A DNA stretch of 64,000 nucleotides from Thiothrix fructosivorans (GTDB lineage: Bacteria; Pseudomonadota; Gammaproteobacteria; Thiotrichales; Thiotrichaceae): the NCBI RefSeq assembly GCF_017349355.1, contig NZ_JAFMPM010000008.1, positions 930,001 to 994,000 of the forward strand. The letters are read 5' to 3'. This document shows, in pieces, positions 1 through 8,479 of the stretch. The notes under the pieces were generated by a model, which saw only the letters and a list, made by a program, of their open reading frames with translations, was not told where the DNA came from and ran no database searches. How positions within the stretch are numbered: position 1 is the stretch's first letter; the number at the start of each line of letters is the position of its first letter. The translations under genes were made by a program, and so were the position numbers.

Positions 1-2286
1 GATGTGGCTAATGCGATACTGGCGAAACTGGAAGTGCTCAAAGGCCGCATTATTCCCGACAACGTGCATGTCGAAGTGACCCGCAATTACGGGGAAACCG
101 CCAAAGAAAAGGTCAATGAGCTGATCTTCAAGCTGTTTGTTGCCACCGGTATCGTGACGCTGCTGGTGTGGTTCTTCCTCGGCTGGCGGGCGGCGACGGT
201 GGTGCTGATTGTGATTCCGGCGGTGATTACTACCACGGTGTTTGCTGCTTGGCTGATGGGCATGACGATTGACCGGGTGAGTCTGTTTGCGCTGATCTTC
301 TCCATTGGTATTCTGGTCGATGATGCTATTGTGGTGGTGGAAAATATTTACCGGCGCTGGTTAATGGACAGCAGTACTAAAATCAGTGTGGCGGTTGATG
401 CAGTGCGTGAGGTGGGCAACCCGACTATTCTGGCAACGGGTACGGTGATTGCGGCCTTGCTGCCCATGGGATTTGTCAGTGGCATGATGGGGCCTTATAT
501 GCGCCCGATTCCAGTACTGGGTTCGGTGGCAATGGTGATTTCTTTGTTTGCAGCGTTTGCCTTTACTCCCTGGCTGACGAATCGCTTTAGACCTTCCCTG
601 AAAAGTTTGCAGGCGGCGGCGGAGAAAGAACACAAGCAAGCGGCGATGATGGAAAAGTTCTTCCGTGGCGTCATCACACCCTTGGTTAATAGTCGTCTGA
701 AGGGCTTTACTTTTCTGGTGGGCATTATCGCGACCTTCTTCGTGTTTATGCTGATGTTCTACCCGTTCACGGGCGTCAGGGTGAAAATGCTGCCGCTGGA
801 TAACAAGCCGGAATTCAATGTGGTGGTCAATATGCCGGAAGGCACGGCAATTCCCGTGACCGCTAATCTGGTGTATCAACTGGCGGGCAAGCTCAAAACC
901 TTGCCGGAAGTGACTGCTCTGCAAACCTATACTGGCACAGCCTCGCCTTTCAATTTCAACGGGTTGGTGCGCCACTATTATTTACGCCAGCAACCTTGGC
1001 AGGCGGATATACAGGTACAGCTTTCCCCCAAACACGATCGTAAACGCAGCAGCCACGAGATTGCGGTGGAGGCGCGGGAAATCCTGCAACCTTTGCTGGG
1101 CAATACCGGTGCGAAACTTCAGGTTGTCGAAATGCCGCCGGGACCACCCGTACTGCAATCTGTAGTCGCCGAGATTTATGGGCCGGATGCGAATACCCGC
1201 CGTCAGGTCGCGGCTGATCTAACCCGTTTCTTTGGGCAGGCGGAAAACCTTGGGGACGTGGATAACCTGATGGAAGACGATCATGAGGTACTGCACTTCA
1301 TCGTGGATTCGGACAAGGCGCAACGTAATGGCATTACCGCCGAAGCCATCAATCGCACACTGGAAATGGCGATGGGTGGTTATGTGTTGGGTGACATCAA
1401 GAAAAACGCCCTGATCGACCCGACCCGTATTGTCATGCAGATTCCGCTGGAAGCCCGTTCGCAAATTTACCGCTTGTCACAATTGCCCGTGACCAACCCG
1501 ACAGGGCAGACTGTGCCGTTGCAGGAATTAGGCACCTTCGTGTTCGAGAAGCAGGACAAGCCGATTTACCGCAAGGATTTGCGCCCGGTTGAATTTGTGA
1601 CGGCTGAAACCACCGGGCGTTTGGCTGCGCCGGTTTATGGGCAAAGTCAGGTGGAAAATTTGCTGAAGGCTGCCAACAATGGCGAAGGCTATCGCAGCCC
1701 GGATGGCACGTTGTTACATGAACAGGCTTACTGGCTCAAGACCCCGCAAGGTGTTGAGAGTAAATCCGCTTTCGAGTGGGGCGGCGAATGGACAGTAACG
1801 TGGGAAACCTTCCGCGACATGGGGATTGCGTTTGCCGCAGCACTGGTATTGATTTACATGCTGATCGTGGCGCAGTTCGGTAATTTCATCCTGCCTGCCA
1901 TCATCATGGCACCGATTCCGCTGACGCTGATTGGCATTGTGCCGGGGCATTGGCTGATGAATGCAGAGTTTACCGCAACGTCGATGATCGGTTTCATTGC
2001 ACTGGCGGGGATTATTGTGCGCAATTCCATCCTGCTGGTGGACTTTGCCCGAGGTGAAGTGGTTAAAGGTATGCCGGTGCTGGATGCGGTTATCCATTCC
2101 TGTGAAGCGCGTACCCGACCGATTTTAATTACAGCATTGGCCTTGTTTGGTGGCTCGATGGTGATTCTCTCTGACCCGATTTTTCAGGGGATGGCGGTAT
2201 CACTGATCTTTGGCGGTGCTGTGGCAACCTTATTGACCCTGCTGATTATTCCGCTGGGTTGCATCAGTGCCGGAAAGTCACTGTGA
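1..2286 (+). CDS. RND-family efflux permease, 3' part (5' end outside window)
   Basis: Inner-membrane proton-driven efflux permease of the AcrB/HAE1 superfamily, normally about 1,000 residues or more; about 761 C-terminal residues are visible. The reading frame is open from base 1, so the GTG at base 4 is not the start. The order is membrane helices (WFFLGWRAATVVLIVIP), the RND helix-4 motif GILVDDAIVVVENI with its buried acidic pair, a second periplasmic porter loop (roughly residues 250-590), then the final helices ending GGAVATLLTLLIIPLG. The partner membrane-fusion protein would be expected upstream, outside the window. Substrate cannot be told from sequence. Two strong terminators follow directly, so it is the last gene of its operon. 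Confidence 0.9.
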   Translation, partial: DVANAILAKLEVLKGRIIPDNVHVEVTRNYGETAKEKVNELIFKLFVATGIVTLLVWFFLGWRAATVVLIVIPAVITTTVFAAWLMGMTIDRVSLFALIFSIGILVDDAIVVVENIYRRWLMDSSTKISVAVDAVREVGNPTILATGTVIAALLPMGFVSGMMGPYMRPIPVLGSVAMVISLFAAFAFTPWLTNRFRPSLKSLQAAAEKEHKQAAMMEKFFRGVITPLVNSRLKGFTFLVGIIATFFVFMLMFYPFTGVRVKMLPLDNKPEFNVVVNMPEGTAIPVTANLVYQLAGKLKTLPEVTALQTYTGTASPFNFNGLVRHYYLRQQPWQADIQVQLSPKHDRKRSSHEIAVEAREILQPLLGNTGAKLQVVEMPPGPPVLQSVVAEIYGPDANTRRQVAADLTRFFGQAENLGDVDNLMEDDHEVLHFIVDSDKAQRNGITAEAINRTLEMAMGGYVLGDIKKNALIDPTRIVMQIPLEARSQIYRLSQLPVTNPTGQTVPLQELGTFVFEKQDKPIYRKDLRPVEFVTAETTGRLAAPVYGQSQVENLLKAANNGEGYRSPDGTLLHEQAYWLKTPQGVESKSAFEWGGEWTVTWETFRDMGIAFAAALVLIYMLIVAQFGNFILPAIIMAPIPLTLIGIVPGHWLMNAEFTATSMIGFIALAGIIVRNSILLVDFARGEVVKGMPVLDAVIHSCEARTRPILITALALFGGSMVILSDPIFQGMAVSLIFGGAVATLLTLLIIPLGCISAGKSL

Positions 2287-2293
2287 GTAGACT

Positions 2294-2325
2294 CCTTCTA
2301 TTTATCCTAACGTAGAAGGTTTTTT
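2294..2325 (+). terminator. Rho-independent terminator after the RND gene
   Basis: Stem CCTTCTA (2294-2300) pairs with TAGAAGG (2313-2319), followed by six T residues. It lies 8 bp after the efflux gene stop codon. Confidence 0.85.
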
Positions 2326-2326
2326 G

Positions 2327-2358
2327 GCTCCGTGTCTTGTGTACGGAGCTATTTTTTA
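2327..2358 (+). terminator. Second tandem Rho-independent terminator
   Basis: Stem GCTCCGT (2327-2333) pairs with ACGGAGC (2343-2349) and is followed by TATTTTTTATT. It sits one base after the first terminator's T-run, so the efflux operon is insulated twice from the highly repetitive gene downstream. Confidence 0.85.
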
Positions 2359-2425
2359 TTGGTAAGGAGGTGGTTGGATAAAAATTGTATCGAACGATAA
2401 ACGCTAAATATCTTAGAGAGGATGG

Positions 2426-3139
2426 ATGAAAATGAAACTACCTATTATGGTTTTCGCCAGTCTGTTGGCCTTGTCAACAGCGGCATCGGCTGAGTTTTTC
2501 GATGGCTTTAATAATGGTTCAGGAACCGGCAGTGGTCAGGGCTCTGGTGCTGCCAATACCTCTGGAACCGGGCAAGGTTATGGCACAGGTACTGGTGATG
2601 CCAATGGCTGGGGACGTGGCCAGGGCACGGCTGATGGTGATGTTGATTTCACCATATCACTCAAAGGCAAAGGCAAGACCGATATGGCTTCTGATGCTGC
2701 CGGTAGCGGTCGTGGGAATACTGCCAGCAACCTGCAAGGTAATGGTTATGGTTACGGTAATGGCTATAACAATATGCAGGGTTACAGCAATGCATCAGGC
2801 GCTAATGGTGGCAACCCATGGGGTGGTAACAGTAGTCCTTGGGGTGGTTTCCCGTGGGGTAACAATAACGGCGGTGGTTTTCCGTGGGGCAACAATAATG
2901 GTGGGGGTATGCCCAACATGCAGATGCCGATGATGCCACAGCAGAATTACTACGGTATGCCCAATATGCAGCAGATGCCAATGCAACAGCCAACGATGAT
3001 GGTGCCTCCGGGTTATATGCTGGTGCCAATACCCGCAGCAGCTCCGGCAGCTAACGCCAGTGCAAGTAATACCGCTCAACCAGCAGCACCAGCAGCACCA
3101 GCAGCATCCAGTGCCGCAGCACCGGCAAAGAGCCAGTAA
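2426..3139 (+). CDS. Exported Gly/Asn/Met-rich protein, candidate sulfur-globule envelope protein
   Basis: A 237-residue protein with a clear Sec signal peptide (cleavage likely after ASA at residue 22). The mature part is low complexity: GTGSGQGSG-type repeats (residues 28-75), YGYGNGYNN repeats, two near-identical units around GGFPWGNNNGG, a Met/Gln/Asn segment (MPNMQMPMMPQQNYYGMPN) and an Ala/Pro tail. Sulfur-globule proteins SgpA/B/C of purple sulfur bacteria are exported, Gly/Asn/Tyr-rich structural proteins coating periplasmic sulfur inclusions. Composition and export fit that role, but a different matrix or sheath protein remains possible. The start is supported by GAGAGGA at 2415-2421. 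It is monocistronic, between tandem terminators and a palindrome. Low complexity limits homology-based certainty. Confidence 0.6.
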   Translation: MKMKLPIMVFASLLALSTAASAEFFDGFNNGSGTGSGQGSGAANTSGTGQGYGTGTGDANGWGRGQGTADGDVDFTISLKGKGKTDMASDAAGSGRGNTASNLQGNGYGYGNGYNNMQGYSNASGANGGNPWGGNSSPWGGFPWGNNNGGGFPWGNNNGGGMPNMQMPMMPQQNYYGMPNMQQMPMQQPTMMVPPGYMLVPIPAAAPAANASASNTAQPAAPAAPAASSAAAPAKSQ

Positions 3140-3161
3140 AAGACCGTCATGCAACATCTTC

Positions 3162-3208
3162 TGTAGGAGCTTGCCTGCAAGCGATTCGCCAGCAGGCTGG
3201 CTCCTACA
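3162..3208. repeat. REP-like extragenic palindrome
   Basis: Outer arms TGTAGGAGC (3162-3170) and GCTCCTACA (3200-3208) are perfect. The inner arms GCCTGC and GCAGGC continue the stem after a two-base mismatch. The TGTAGGAGC edge is typical of REP elements of gammaproteobacteria such as Pseudomonas. It lies 22 bp after the sulfur-globule-like gene, where it could also slow mRNA decay or end transcription, though it lacks a T-run. Confidence 0.7.
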
Positions 3209-3241
3209 AAGATCGAAATCTATAAAGATTGGTGGTAGCTT

Positions 3242-3706
3242 GTGAAAAATTACCAAAATATTGGCAAAATCCTGGAGCAGCTGGGCAATCTGGCTGTCGA
3301 GGCGTTTCATATTCTGGGGTTGTTCGTGATTGGTGGGACTATTGTCTGGTCGGCAATCCATACCTATCAGCACGAGATAATGGCAAAGCCTTATGCAACC
3401 CTAGATGACATTCTCCTGCTGTTCATTTACCTGGAACTGGGGGCAATGGTCGGGATCTTTTTTCGCACGCACCGCTTGCCGGTCATCTTTCTCCTGTTCA
3501 TTTCCATGACGGCATTGACACGTTATCTGGCCATAGACCTCAAGGATTTCGACAATATGAAAATCCTGACAATTGTTTCGGCTATTCTGATACTGTCATT
3601 GTCGGCTGTGGTATTACGTTTTTCTGAAAGCCGCTTTACTAATTCTGACGAAAACTGTTCAAAGCGCCAAGAAGAAAGTGATCACGAGAAGGTAAGCATT
3701 TCCTAG
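3242..3706 (+). CDS. PsiE-family (phosphate-starvation-inducible) membrane protein
   Basis: A 154-residue integral membrane protein with about four helices: residues 18-38 (AFHILGLFVIGGTIVW), 53-73, 77-95 and 107-126. The layout and the loop YLELGAMVGIFFRTHRLPV match the PsiE family, whose E. coli founder is induced on phosphate limitation; the biochemical role is unknown. The start is a GTG preceded by GGTGG. The C-terminal 25 residues are charged and rich in Glu, Lys and Ser. It stands between the palindrome and the cyd operon on the same strand, and no terminator separates it from cydA. Confidence 0.75.
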   Translation: MKNYQNIGKILEQLGNLAVEAFHILGLFVIGGTIVWSAIHTYQHEIMAKPYATLDDILLLFIYLELGAMVGIFFRTHRLPVIFLLFISMTALTRYLAIDLKDFDNMKILTIVSAILILSLSAVVLRFSESRFTNSDENCSKRQEESDHEKVSIS

Positions 3707-3707
3707 G

Positions 3708-3721
3708 TTTTGATTTCAAAA
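3708..3721. promoter_or_regulatory. Palindrome TTTTGA-TT-TCAAAA upstream of cydA
   Basis: A perfect 14-bp inverted repeat 43 bp before the cydA start. A further imperfect TTGAT-N4-TGAAT sits at 3735-3748. Cytochrome bd operons are commonly controlled by oxygen-responsive FNR or ArcA, but neither site is a good FNR box (TTGAT-N4-ATCAA), so this is only a candidate operator. Confidence 0.3.
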
Positions 3722-3764
3722 CTTGTATTAGTGTTTGATTTTTTGAATGTTTTAGGGAGGTAAC

Positions 3765-5366
3765 ATGATTACGGATGAAGTCGTCGATCTATCGAGGTTG
3801 CAATTTGCAACCGTCGCCCTTTACCATTTTTTGTTTGTCCCGCTAACGCTGGGTATGACTTTTATGCTGGCCATTATGGAATCAGTGTATGTCATGACTG
3901 GCAAGCAGATTTACAAGGATATGGTGAAGTTCTGGGGTAAGTTGTTTGGTATCAACTTTGCGCTCGGTGTCACCACCGGTCTGACGATGGAATTTCAGTT
4001 CGGCACGAACTGGGCTTATTACTCACACTATGTCGGTGACGTGTTTGGCGCACCGCTCGCGATTGAAGGTTTAATGGCCTTCTTCCTCGAATCGACCTTC
4101 GTCGGCTTGTTCTTCTTCGGTTGGGATCGTTTAAGCAAAGTGCAACATTTGTCTGTCACTTGGTTGATGGCGATTGGCACGAACCTGTCTGCCTTATGGA
4201 TTCTGATTGCGAATGGTTGGATGCAAAACCCCATCGGTGCCGAATTCAGCTATGAAACCATGCGCATGGAAATGGTGGATTTCGCCGCCGTGTTGCTGAA
4301 TCCAGTCGCACAGGTGAAGTTTATTCACACCGTGGCGGCGGGTTACGTGACAGGTGCAATGTTCGTGTTGTCGATCAGCGCCTGGTACATCCTCAAAGGA
4401 CGTGACCTTGGGTTTGCACGGCGTTCGTTCGCGGTCGCAGCGGGTTTCGGGATGGCATCTATCCTATCCGTTATCTTGTTGGGTGACGAAAGCGGTTATG
4501 AAGCCGGTGACGTGCAAAAGATGAAGCTGGCGGCGATTGAAGCAGAATGGCATACCGAACCCGCTCCGGCAGGTTTCAATGTCATTGCTTTCCCTGATCA
4601 GGAAAAGGGTGAAAACAGTTTTGCCATCAAGATTCCTTACGCGCTAGGGTTAATTGCGACGCGCTCGCTGACCGAGGAAGTCAAGGGCATCAATGACTTG
4701 GTTGCCGAAAATGTGCAGCGGATTCGCAACGGGATGACGGCTTACAGCTTGTTACTGAAATTGCGGGCAGGGACAGCGACTGAAGCGGACAAAACTGCGT
4801 TTGCAGACATACGTAAAGATTTGGGTTACGGCTTATTGCTGAAGCGTTATACCCCGAACGTGGTGGATGCGACTGAGGAACAAATCCAGCTAGCTTCTAG
4901 AGATACCGTGCCGCACGTTGCGCCATTGTTCTGGGCATTCCGTATCATGGTGGCTTCGGGTGTGGCGATGTTGTTTATTTTTGCCTTGGCGTTTTATTAC
5001 ACCGCGAAAAAGAGCGCGTGCAGCAAGCGTTGGTTGATGCGTTTGGCGGTACTCGGTTTGCCGTTGCCGTGGATTGCGATTGAATCCGGTTGGTTTGTGG
5101 CGGAATACGGTCGTCAACCGTGGGCGGTGGGTGAAATATTGCCGACGTTCTTGGGGACTTCCACCCTGACGGCAGGTGATTTGATCGGCAGTTTGGCTGG
5201 GTTTGTGTTCTTCTACACCATTCTCTTGATTGTGGAAATGTACTTGATGATCAAGTTTGCGAAACAAGGCCCTAGCAGCCTGCATACCGGACGCTACTAC
5301 TTTGAGAAGCACGGTGGCGGTCATGCTGGCGCGGTTTACGCTGACAAAATGAACGATCAGGTCTAA
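3765..5366 (+). CDS. cydA: Cytochrome bd ubiquinol oxidase subunit I
   Basis: A 533-residue membrane subunit carrying hemes b558, b595 and d, which oxidises quinol at the Q-loop and reduces O2 to water without pumping protons. The heme-ligand region [17 protein letters not shown] (His near residue 19), the His in [14 protein letters not shown] and the diagnostic segment [13 protein letters not shown] near the C-terminus are all present. Length is close to E. coli CydA (522). AGGGAGG lies just before the ATG. cydB follows after 10 bp and then cydX, so all three subunits are co-transcribed. The high-affinity oxidase fits a microaerophilic life. Confidence 0.97.
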   Translation: MITDEVVDLSRLQFATVALYHFLFVPLTLGMTFMLAIMESVYVMTGKQIYKDMVKFWGKLFGINFALGVTTGLTMEFQFGTNWAYYSHYVGDVFGAPLAIEGLMAFFLESTFVGLFFFGWDRLSKVQHLSVTWLMAIGTNLSALWILIANGWMQNPIGAEFSYETMRMEMVDFAAVLLNPVAQVKFIHTVAAGYVTGAMFVLSISAWYILKGRDLGFARRSFAVAAGFGMASILSVILLGDESGYEAGDVQKMKLAAIEAEWHTEPAPAGFNVIAFPDQEKGENSFAIKIPYALGLIATRSLTEEVKGINDLVAENVQRIRNGMTAYSLLLKLRAGTATEADKTAFADIRKDLGYGLLLKRYTPNVVDATEEQIQLASRDTVPHVAPLFWAFRIMVASGVAMLFIFALAFYYTAKKSACSKRWLMRLAVLGLPLPWIAIESGWFVAEYGRQPWAVGEILPTFLGTSTLTAGDLIGSLAGFVFFYTILLIVEMYLMIKFAKQGPSSLHTGRYYFEKHGGGHAGAVYADKMNDQV

Positions 5367-5376
5367 GGAGCAAACC

Positions 5377-6522
5377 ATGATTTTTGATTACGAAACGTTT
5401 AAGTTGATCTGGTGGGCATTGGTCGGCGTGCTGTTTATTGGCTTTGCTTTGACCGATGGCTTCGATATGGGCGTGGGCGCGTTATTGCGCATCGTGGGTA
5501 AAACCGATGAGGAACGCCGCGTGGCAATCAATGCGATTGCACCGCATTGGGATGGCAATCAGGTATGGTTGATCTTGGCGGCGGGGGCGATTTTTGCGGC
5601 TTGGCCGATTACCTTTGGTGCGTCGTTTTCGACGTTTTATTGGGCGTTGGTATTGACGTTGTTTTCGCTGTTTTTCCGTCCGGTAGGGTTTGACTACCGT
5701 TCCAAGATTGCGGATATGCGCTGGCGCAATACGTGGGATTGGGGCTTGGTCATTGCGGGGGTTGTGCCGCCATTGGTCATCGGTGTGGCGTTTGGCAATT
5801 TGTTGCTGGGTGTGCCGTTTGCGTTTGATGAGTTCTTGCGGATTTCGACCTATGGTTCATTCTTTAAGCTGTTCCATCCGTTTGCGGTGCTGGTGGGTTT
5901 GGTGAGTTTGCTGATGTTTACTATGCAGGGCGCGACGTATTTGATGCTGCGTACCGATGAAGCGGTGTATGCGCGTTCACGCAAAGCAGCGCAATGGACG
6001 GCGGCTGGGGTGATTATCACCTTCGGGCTGGCGGGCATTTGGTTGTGGGCGGGGATTGATGGGTATGTGATTACCCAAGCACCACCGCATGATTCCTTAC
6101 CGAATCCGATTGCGAAAACGGTTGTGCCAATGGCAGGCGCGTGGTTGACGAATTACAGCACCTATCCGCTGGCGATTATGGCTCCGATTGCGGGGTTCCT
6201 TGGCGCGTTTGGCGTGTTGGTTTTGGCGGGTGGTAAAGGTCGTCCAGTATTGAGCTTTATTCACAGCTCTTTGTGCTTGATTGGGGTGATTATGACGGCT
6301 GGCGTTTCCCTGTTCCCGTTTGTGATGCCTTCTAGCTTGAACCCGAACCACAGTTTGACGATTTGGGATTCGGCTTCCAGCCATTTGACACTGGCGATTA
6401 TGTTCTGGGCGGCGATGATTTTTGTCCCGATTATTCTGTTCTACACCATTTGGTGCTACAAGCAGATGTGGGGCAAGATTACTGTTAAATTCATCCGTGA
6501 AAATGATCACTCAGTCTATTAA
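5377..6522 (+). CDS. cydB: Cytochrome bd ubiquinol oxidase subunit II
   Basis: A 381-residue polytopic partner of CydA. The N-terminus FALTDGFDMGVGALLRIVG and the following segment APHWDGNQVWLILAAGAIF are family signatures; the Asp/Glu of the first segment and Asp of HWDGNQVW line the proton path. About eight membrane helices are visible. AAGGAG precedes the ATG. It stops 12 bp before cydX. Length is normal for the family (E. coli 379). Confidence 0.97.
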   Translation: MIFDYETFKLIWWALVGVLFIGFALTDGFDMGVGALLRIVGKTDEERRVAINAIAPHWDGNQVWLILAAGAIFAAWPITFGASFSTFYWALVLTLFSLFFRPVGFDYRSKIADMRWRNTWDWGLVIAGVVPPLVIGVAFGNLLLGVPFAFDEFLRISTYGSFFKLFHPFAVLVGLVSLLMFTMQGATYLMLRTDEAVYARSRKAAQWTAAGVIITFGLAGIWLWAGIDGYVITQAPPHDSLPNPIAKTVVPMAGAWLTNYSTYPLAIMAPIAGFLGAFGVLVLAGGKGRPVLSFIHSSLCLIGVIMTAGVSLFPFVMPSSLNPNHSLTIWDSASSHLTLAIMFWAAMIFVPIILFYTIWCYKQMWGKITVKFIRENDHSVY

Positions 6523-6534
6523 GGAGATTTTACC

Positions 6535-6645
6535 ATGTGGTATTTTGCTTGGTTGCTCGGCGTATTGCTGGCGTGTTCCTTCGGTATCATCAACGTGATG
6601 TGGCTGGAGTTTCATGGCGGGTTGGATACGGATGATGAGAAGTAA
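6535..6645 (+). CDS. cydX: Cytochrome bd small subunit CydX
   Basis: A 36-residue single-helix protein starting MWYFAWLLGVLLACSFG and ending in the acidic tail DTDDEK. CydX (YbgT family) binds CydA and stabilises the heme-d site; the conserved N-terminal MWYF-W and the W-E pair after the helix are visible. It lies 12 bp behind cydB with AAGGAGA ahead of the ATG, and is the third gene of the oxidase operon. A terminator-like hairpin follows. Confidence 0.93.
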   Translation: MWYFAWLLGVLLACSFGIINVMWLEFHGGLDTDDEK

Positions 6646-6670
6646 GGTGTAAACTGCGTCTGAGTTGAAA

Positions 6671-6696
6671 AAAGGGAGTGTTTTGGCACTCCCTTT
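6671..6696 (+). terminator. Hairpin between cydX and cydD
   Basis: A perfect 10-bp stem AAAGGGAGTG / CACTCCCTTT with a TTTTGG loop, 25 bp after cydX. The A-tract on the 5' side and TTT on the 3' side make it a probable attenuating terminator that would reduce cydDC expression relative to cydABX. It argues against the TTG at 6665 as the cydD start, because that codon lies just ahead of the hairpin. Confidence 0.7.
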
Positions 6697-6700
6697 GCTT

Positions 6701-8479
6701 ATGGGGAATCCCGCTTTGAGTAATGAAAATAAATCGAAACCACACAAACCTGATCCGGCGATTACTGCCGCGCTCAAAGGCTGGAAAACCCATTCCGGTT
6801 TCTGGCTAAAAGCCGCTGTTGCGATTGGTTTGACTTCCGGTTTGCTGCTGATTGCGCAGGCGTGGTTGCTGGCAAATATCGTCAATGCCGTAGTATTTGC
6901 CAAAGCCGCTTTGGCGGATGTGATGCCCAGTCTGTGGGGCTTGCTGGCACTGTTTCTGCTGCGGGCAGGTTTGGCGTGGGCATCCGAACAAGCCGCGTTT
7001 CATGCTGCCGTGCAGGTCAAGCTCGCCATTCGCGCCCAGCTTTACCAAAAAGTGCAGCAACTCGGCCCCGCATGGCTGACGGGTGAGCGCAGTGGCGATT
7101 TGCTCAATACCCTCAGCGATGGGGTGGAGGCACTCGAAGCCTATTACGCCCGCTACATTCCCGCGATGTCGCTGATGGCACTCGTGCCGTTGGCGATATT
7201 GGTGTTCGTGCTCGCTAATGATTGGCTTTCGGCAGTGGTGATGCTAGTGACAGCCCCGCTGATTCCGGCGTTCATGATCCTGATCGGCAAAGGCACGGAA
7301 AAGCGTAACCAGCAGCAATGGCAACAACTGGCGCGGATGAGTGCGCATTTTCTCGACGTGATTCAAGGTTTAACTACCCTGAAACTGTTCAATGCCAGCC
7401 GCCGCGAAGCGCAAGTGGTGGCGCAAATTTCCGACCAATACCGCCAAAGTACCATGTCGGTATTGCGGGTCGCGTTCCTGTCTTCGTTTGTGCTGGAATT
7501 TTTTGGCACGGTTAGCATTGCCATTATTGCGGTGTTGATCGGCTTCCGCCTGTTCTGGGGCGAACTGGATTTTCTGTACGGCTTCTTTGTACTGCTGCTT
7601 GCGCCCGAATTCTACCTGCCGCTACGGAATATGGGGACGCAGTATCATGCGCGGATGGCGGCGATAGGGGCGGCGGAGAAGATGGTGGGGATATTGGAAG
7701 AGAAGGGAGGGGAGGAGGGAGAGGTAATGTGTGTGCCGGAGTTGCGTACTCATTCCCTTGTTCTGCAAAATCTTTCCTTCACCTACCCCGACGCTAGAAC
7801 CGCCCTAACCAACTTTTCGCTGGACATCCACCCCAACGAAACCTTAGCTATCGTCGGCGCAAGTGGCGCAGGCAAAACTACGCTAATCAATCTGCTAATG
7901 GGTTTCCTGCAACCCCAAAGCGGACAAATTCTCATCGGTGATACCCCGCTAACCGCCATTGCCCCCGACGCATGGCGCAAGCAATTGGCATGGCTACCGC
8001 AAAAGCCGCAATTGTTCCCCGGCACGGTTGCCGACAATATCCGCCTCGGCAACCCCAGTGCGACGCTGGAACAAGTGCAAGCCGCTGCTGAACAAGCCTA
8101 CGCCGCCGAATTCATCGTCAAATTACCGCAAGGTTACGACACGTTGATTGGCGAAGCGGGGCAGGGGCTTTCCGGTGGGCAAGTGCAACGTATTGCATTG
8201 GCACGGGCGTTCCTCAAGGATGCGCCGTTGGTGATCCTCGACGAAGCCACCGCCAACCTTGATCGTGCCAGCGAAACCTTGGTGCAAGCCGGAGTCGAAC
8301 GTTTGGCGCAAGGGCGCACGCTGGTGATGATTGCGCATCGTCTACGCACCGTGCAAACCGCTGACCGGATTGTGGTGCTGGATCAGGGGACGGTGAGCGC
8401 TATCGGAGCGCACGCCGAATTGCTGGTCAGTTCCCCGCTCTACCAGCAAATGCAAGCGGCTTACGGGGGTGAAGCATGA
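6701..8479 (+). CDS. cydD: Cysteine/glutathione ABC exporter subunit CydD
   Basis: Half-transporter of about 592 residues that, with CydC, exports cysteine and glutathione to the periplasm, which is needed for cytochrome bd assembly. An N-terminal ABC membrane domain with about six helices is followed by an ATPase domain with Walker A GASGAGKTT, signature LSGGQVQR, Walker B LVILDEAT and H-loop IAHR. The start is uncertain: ATG 6701 is chosen because it clears the terminator hairpin, and TTG 6716 is an alternative. The linker between the domains is encoded by a nearly all-purine stretch (about 7670-7728). It overlaps cydC by ATGA (4 bp), so the two subunits are translationally coupled. Confidence 0.92.
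   Translation: MGNPALSNENKSKPHKPDPAITAALKGWKTHSGFWLKAAVAIGLTSGLLLIAQAWLLANIVNAVVFAKAALADVMPSLWGLLALFLLRAGLAWASEQAAFHAAVQVKLAIRAQLYQKVQQLGPAWLTGERSGDLLNTLSDGVEALEAYYARYIPAMSLMALVPLAILVFVLANDWLSAVVMLVTAPLIPAFMILIGKGTEKRNQQQWQQLARMSAHFLDVIQGLTTLKLFNASRREAQVVAQISDQYRQSTMSVLRVAFLSSFVLEFFGTVSIAIIAVLIGFRLFWGELDFLYGFFVLLLAPEFYLPLRNMGTQYHARMAAIGAAEKMVGILEEKGGEEGEVMCVPELRTHSLVLQNLSFTYPDARTALTNFSLDIHPNETLAIVGASGAGKTTLINLLMGFLQPQSGQILIGDTPLTAIAPDAWRKQLAWLPQKPQLFPGTVADNIRLGNPSATLEQVQAAAEQAYAAEFIVKLPQGYDTLIGEAGQGLSGGQVQRIALARAFLKDAPLVILDEATANLDRASETLVQAGVERLAQGRTLVMIAHRLRTVQTADRIVVLDQGTVSAIGAHAELLVSSPLYQQMQAAYGGEA

Noticed and set aside
361-975. Long minus-strand open frame inside the RND gene
   Set aside because: It is the antisense shadow of a well supported efflux gene; the protein is His/Arg/Gln rich with no family similarity.
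3735-3748. Possible FNR box ahead of cydA
   Set aside because: The right half TGAAT departs from ATCAA too much to call it a FNR site.
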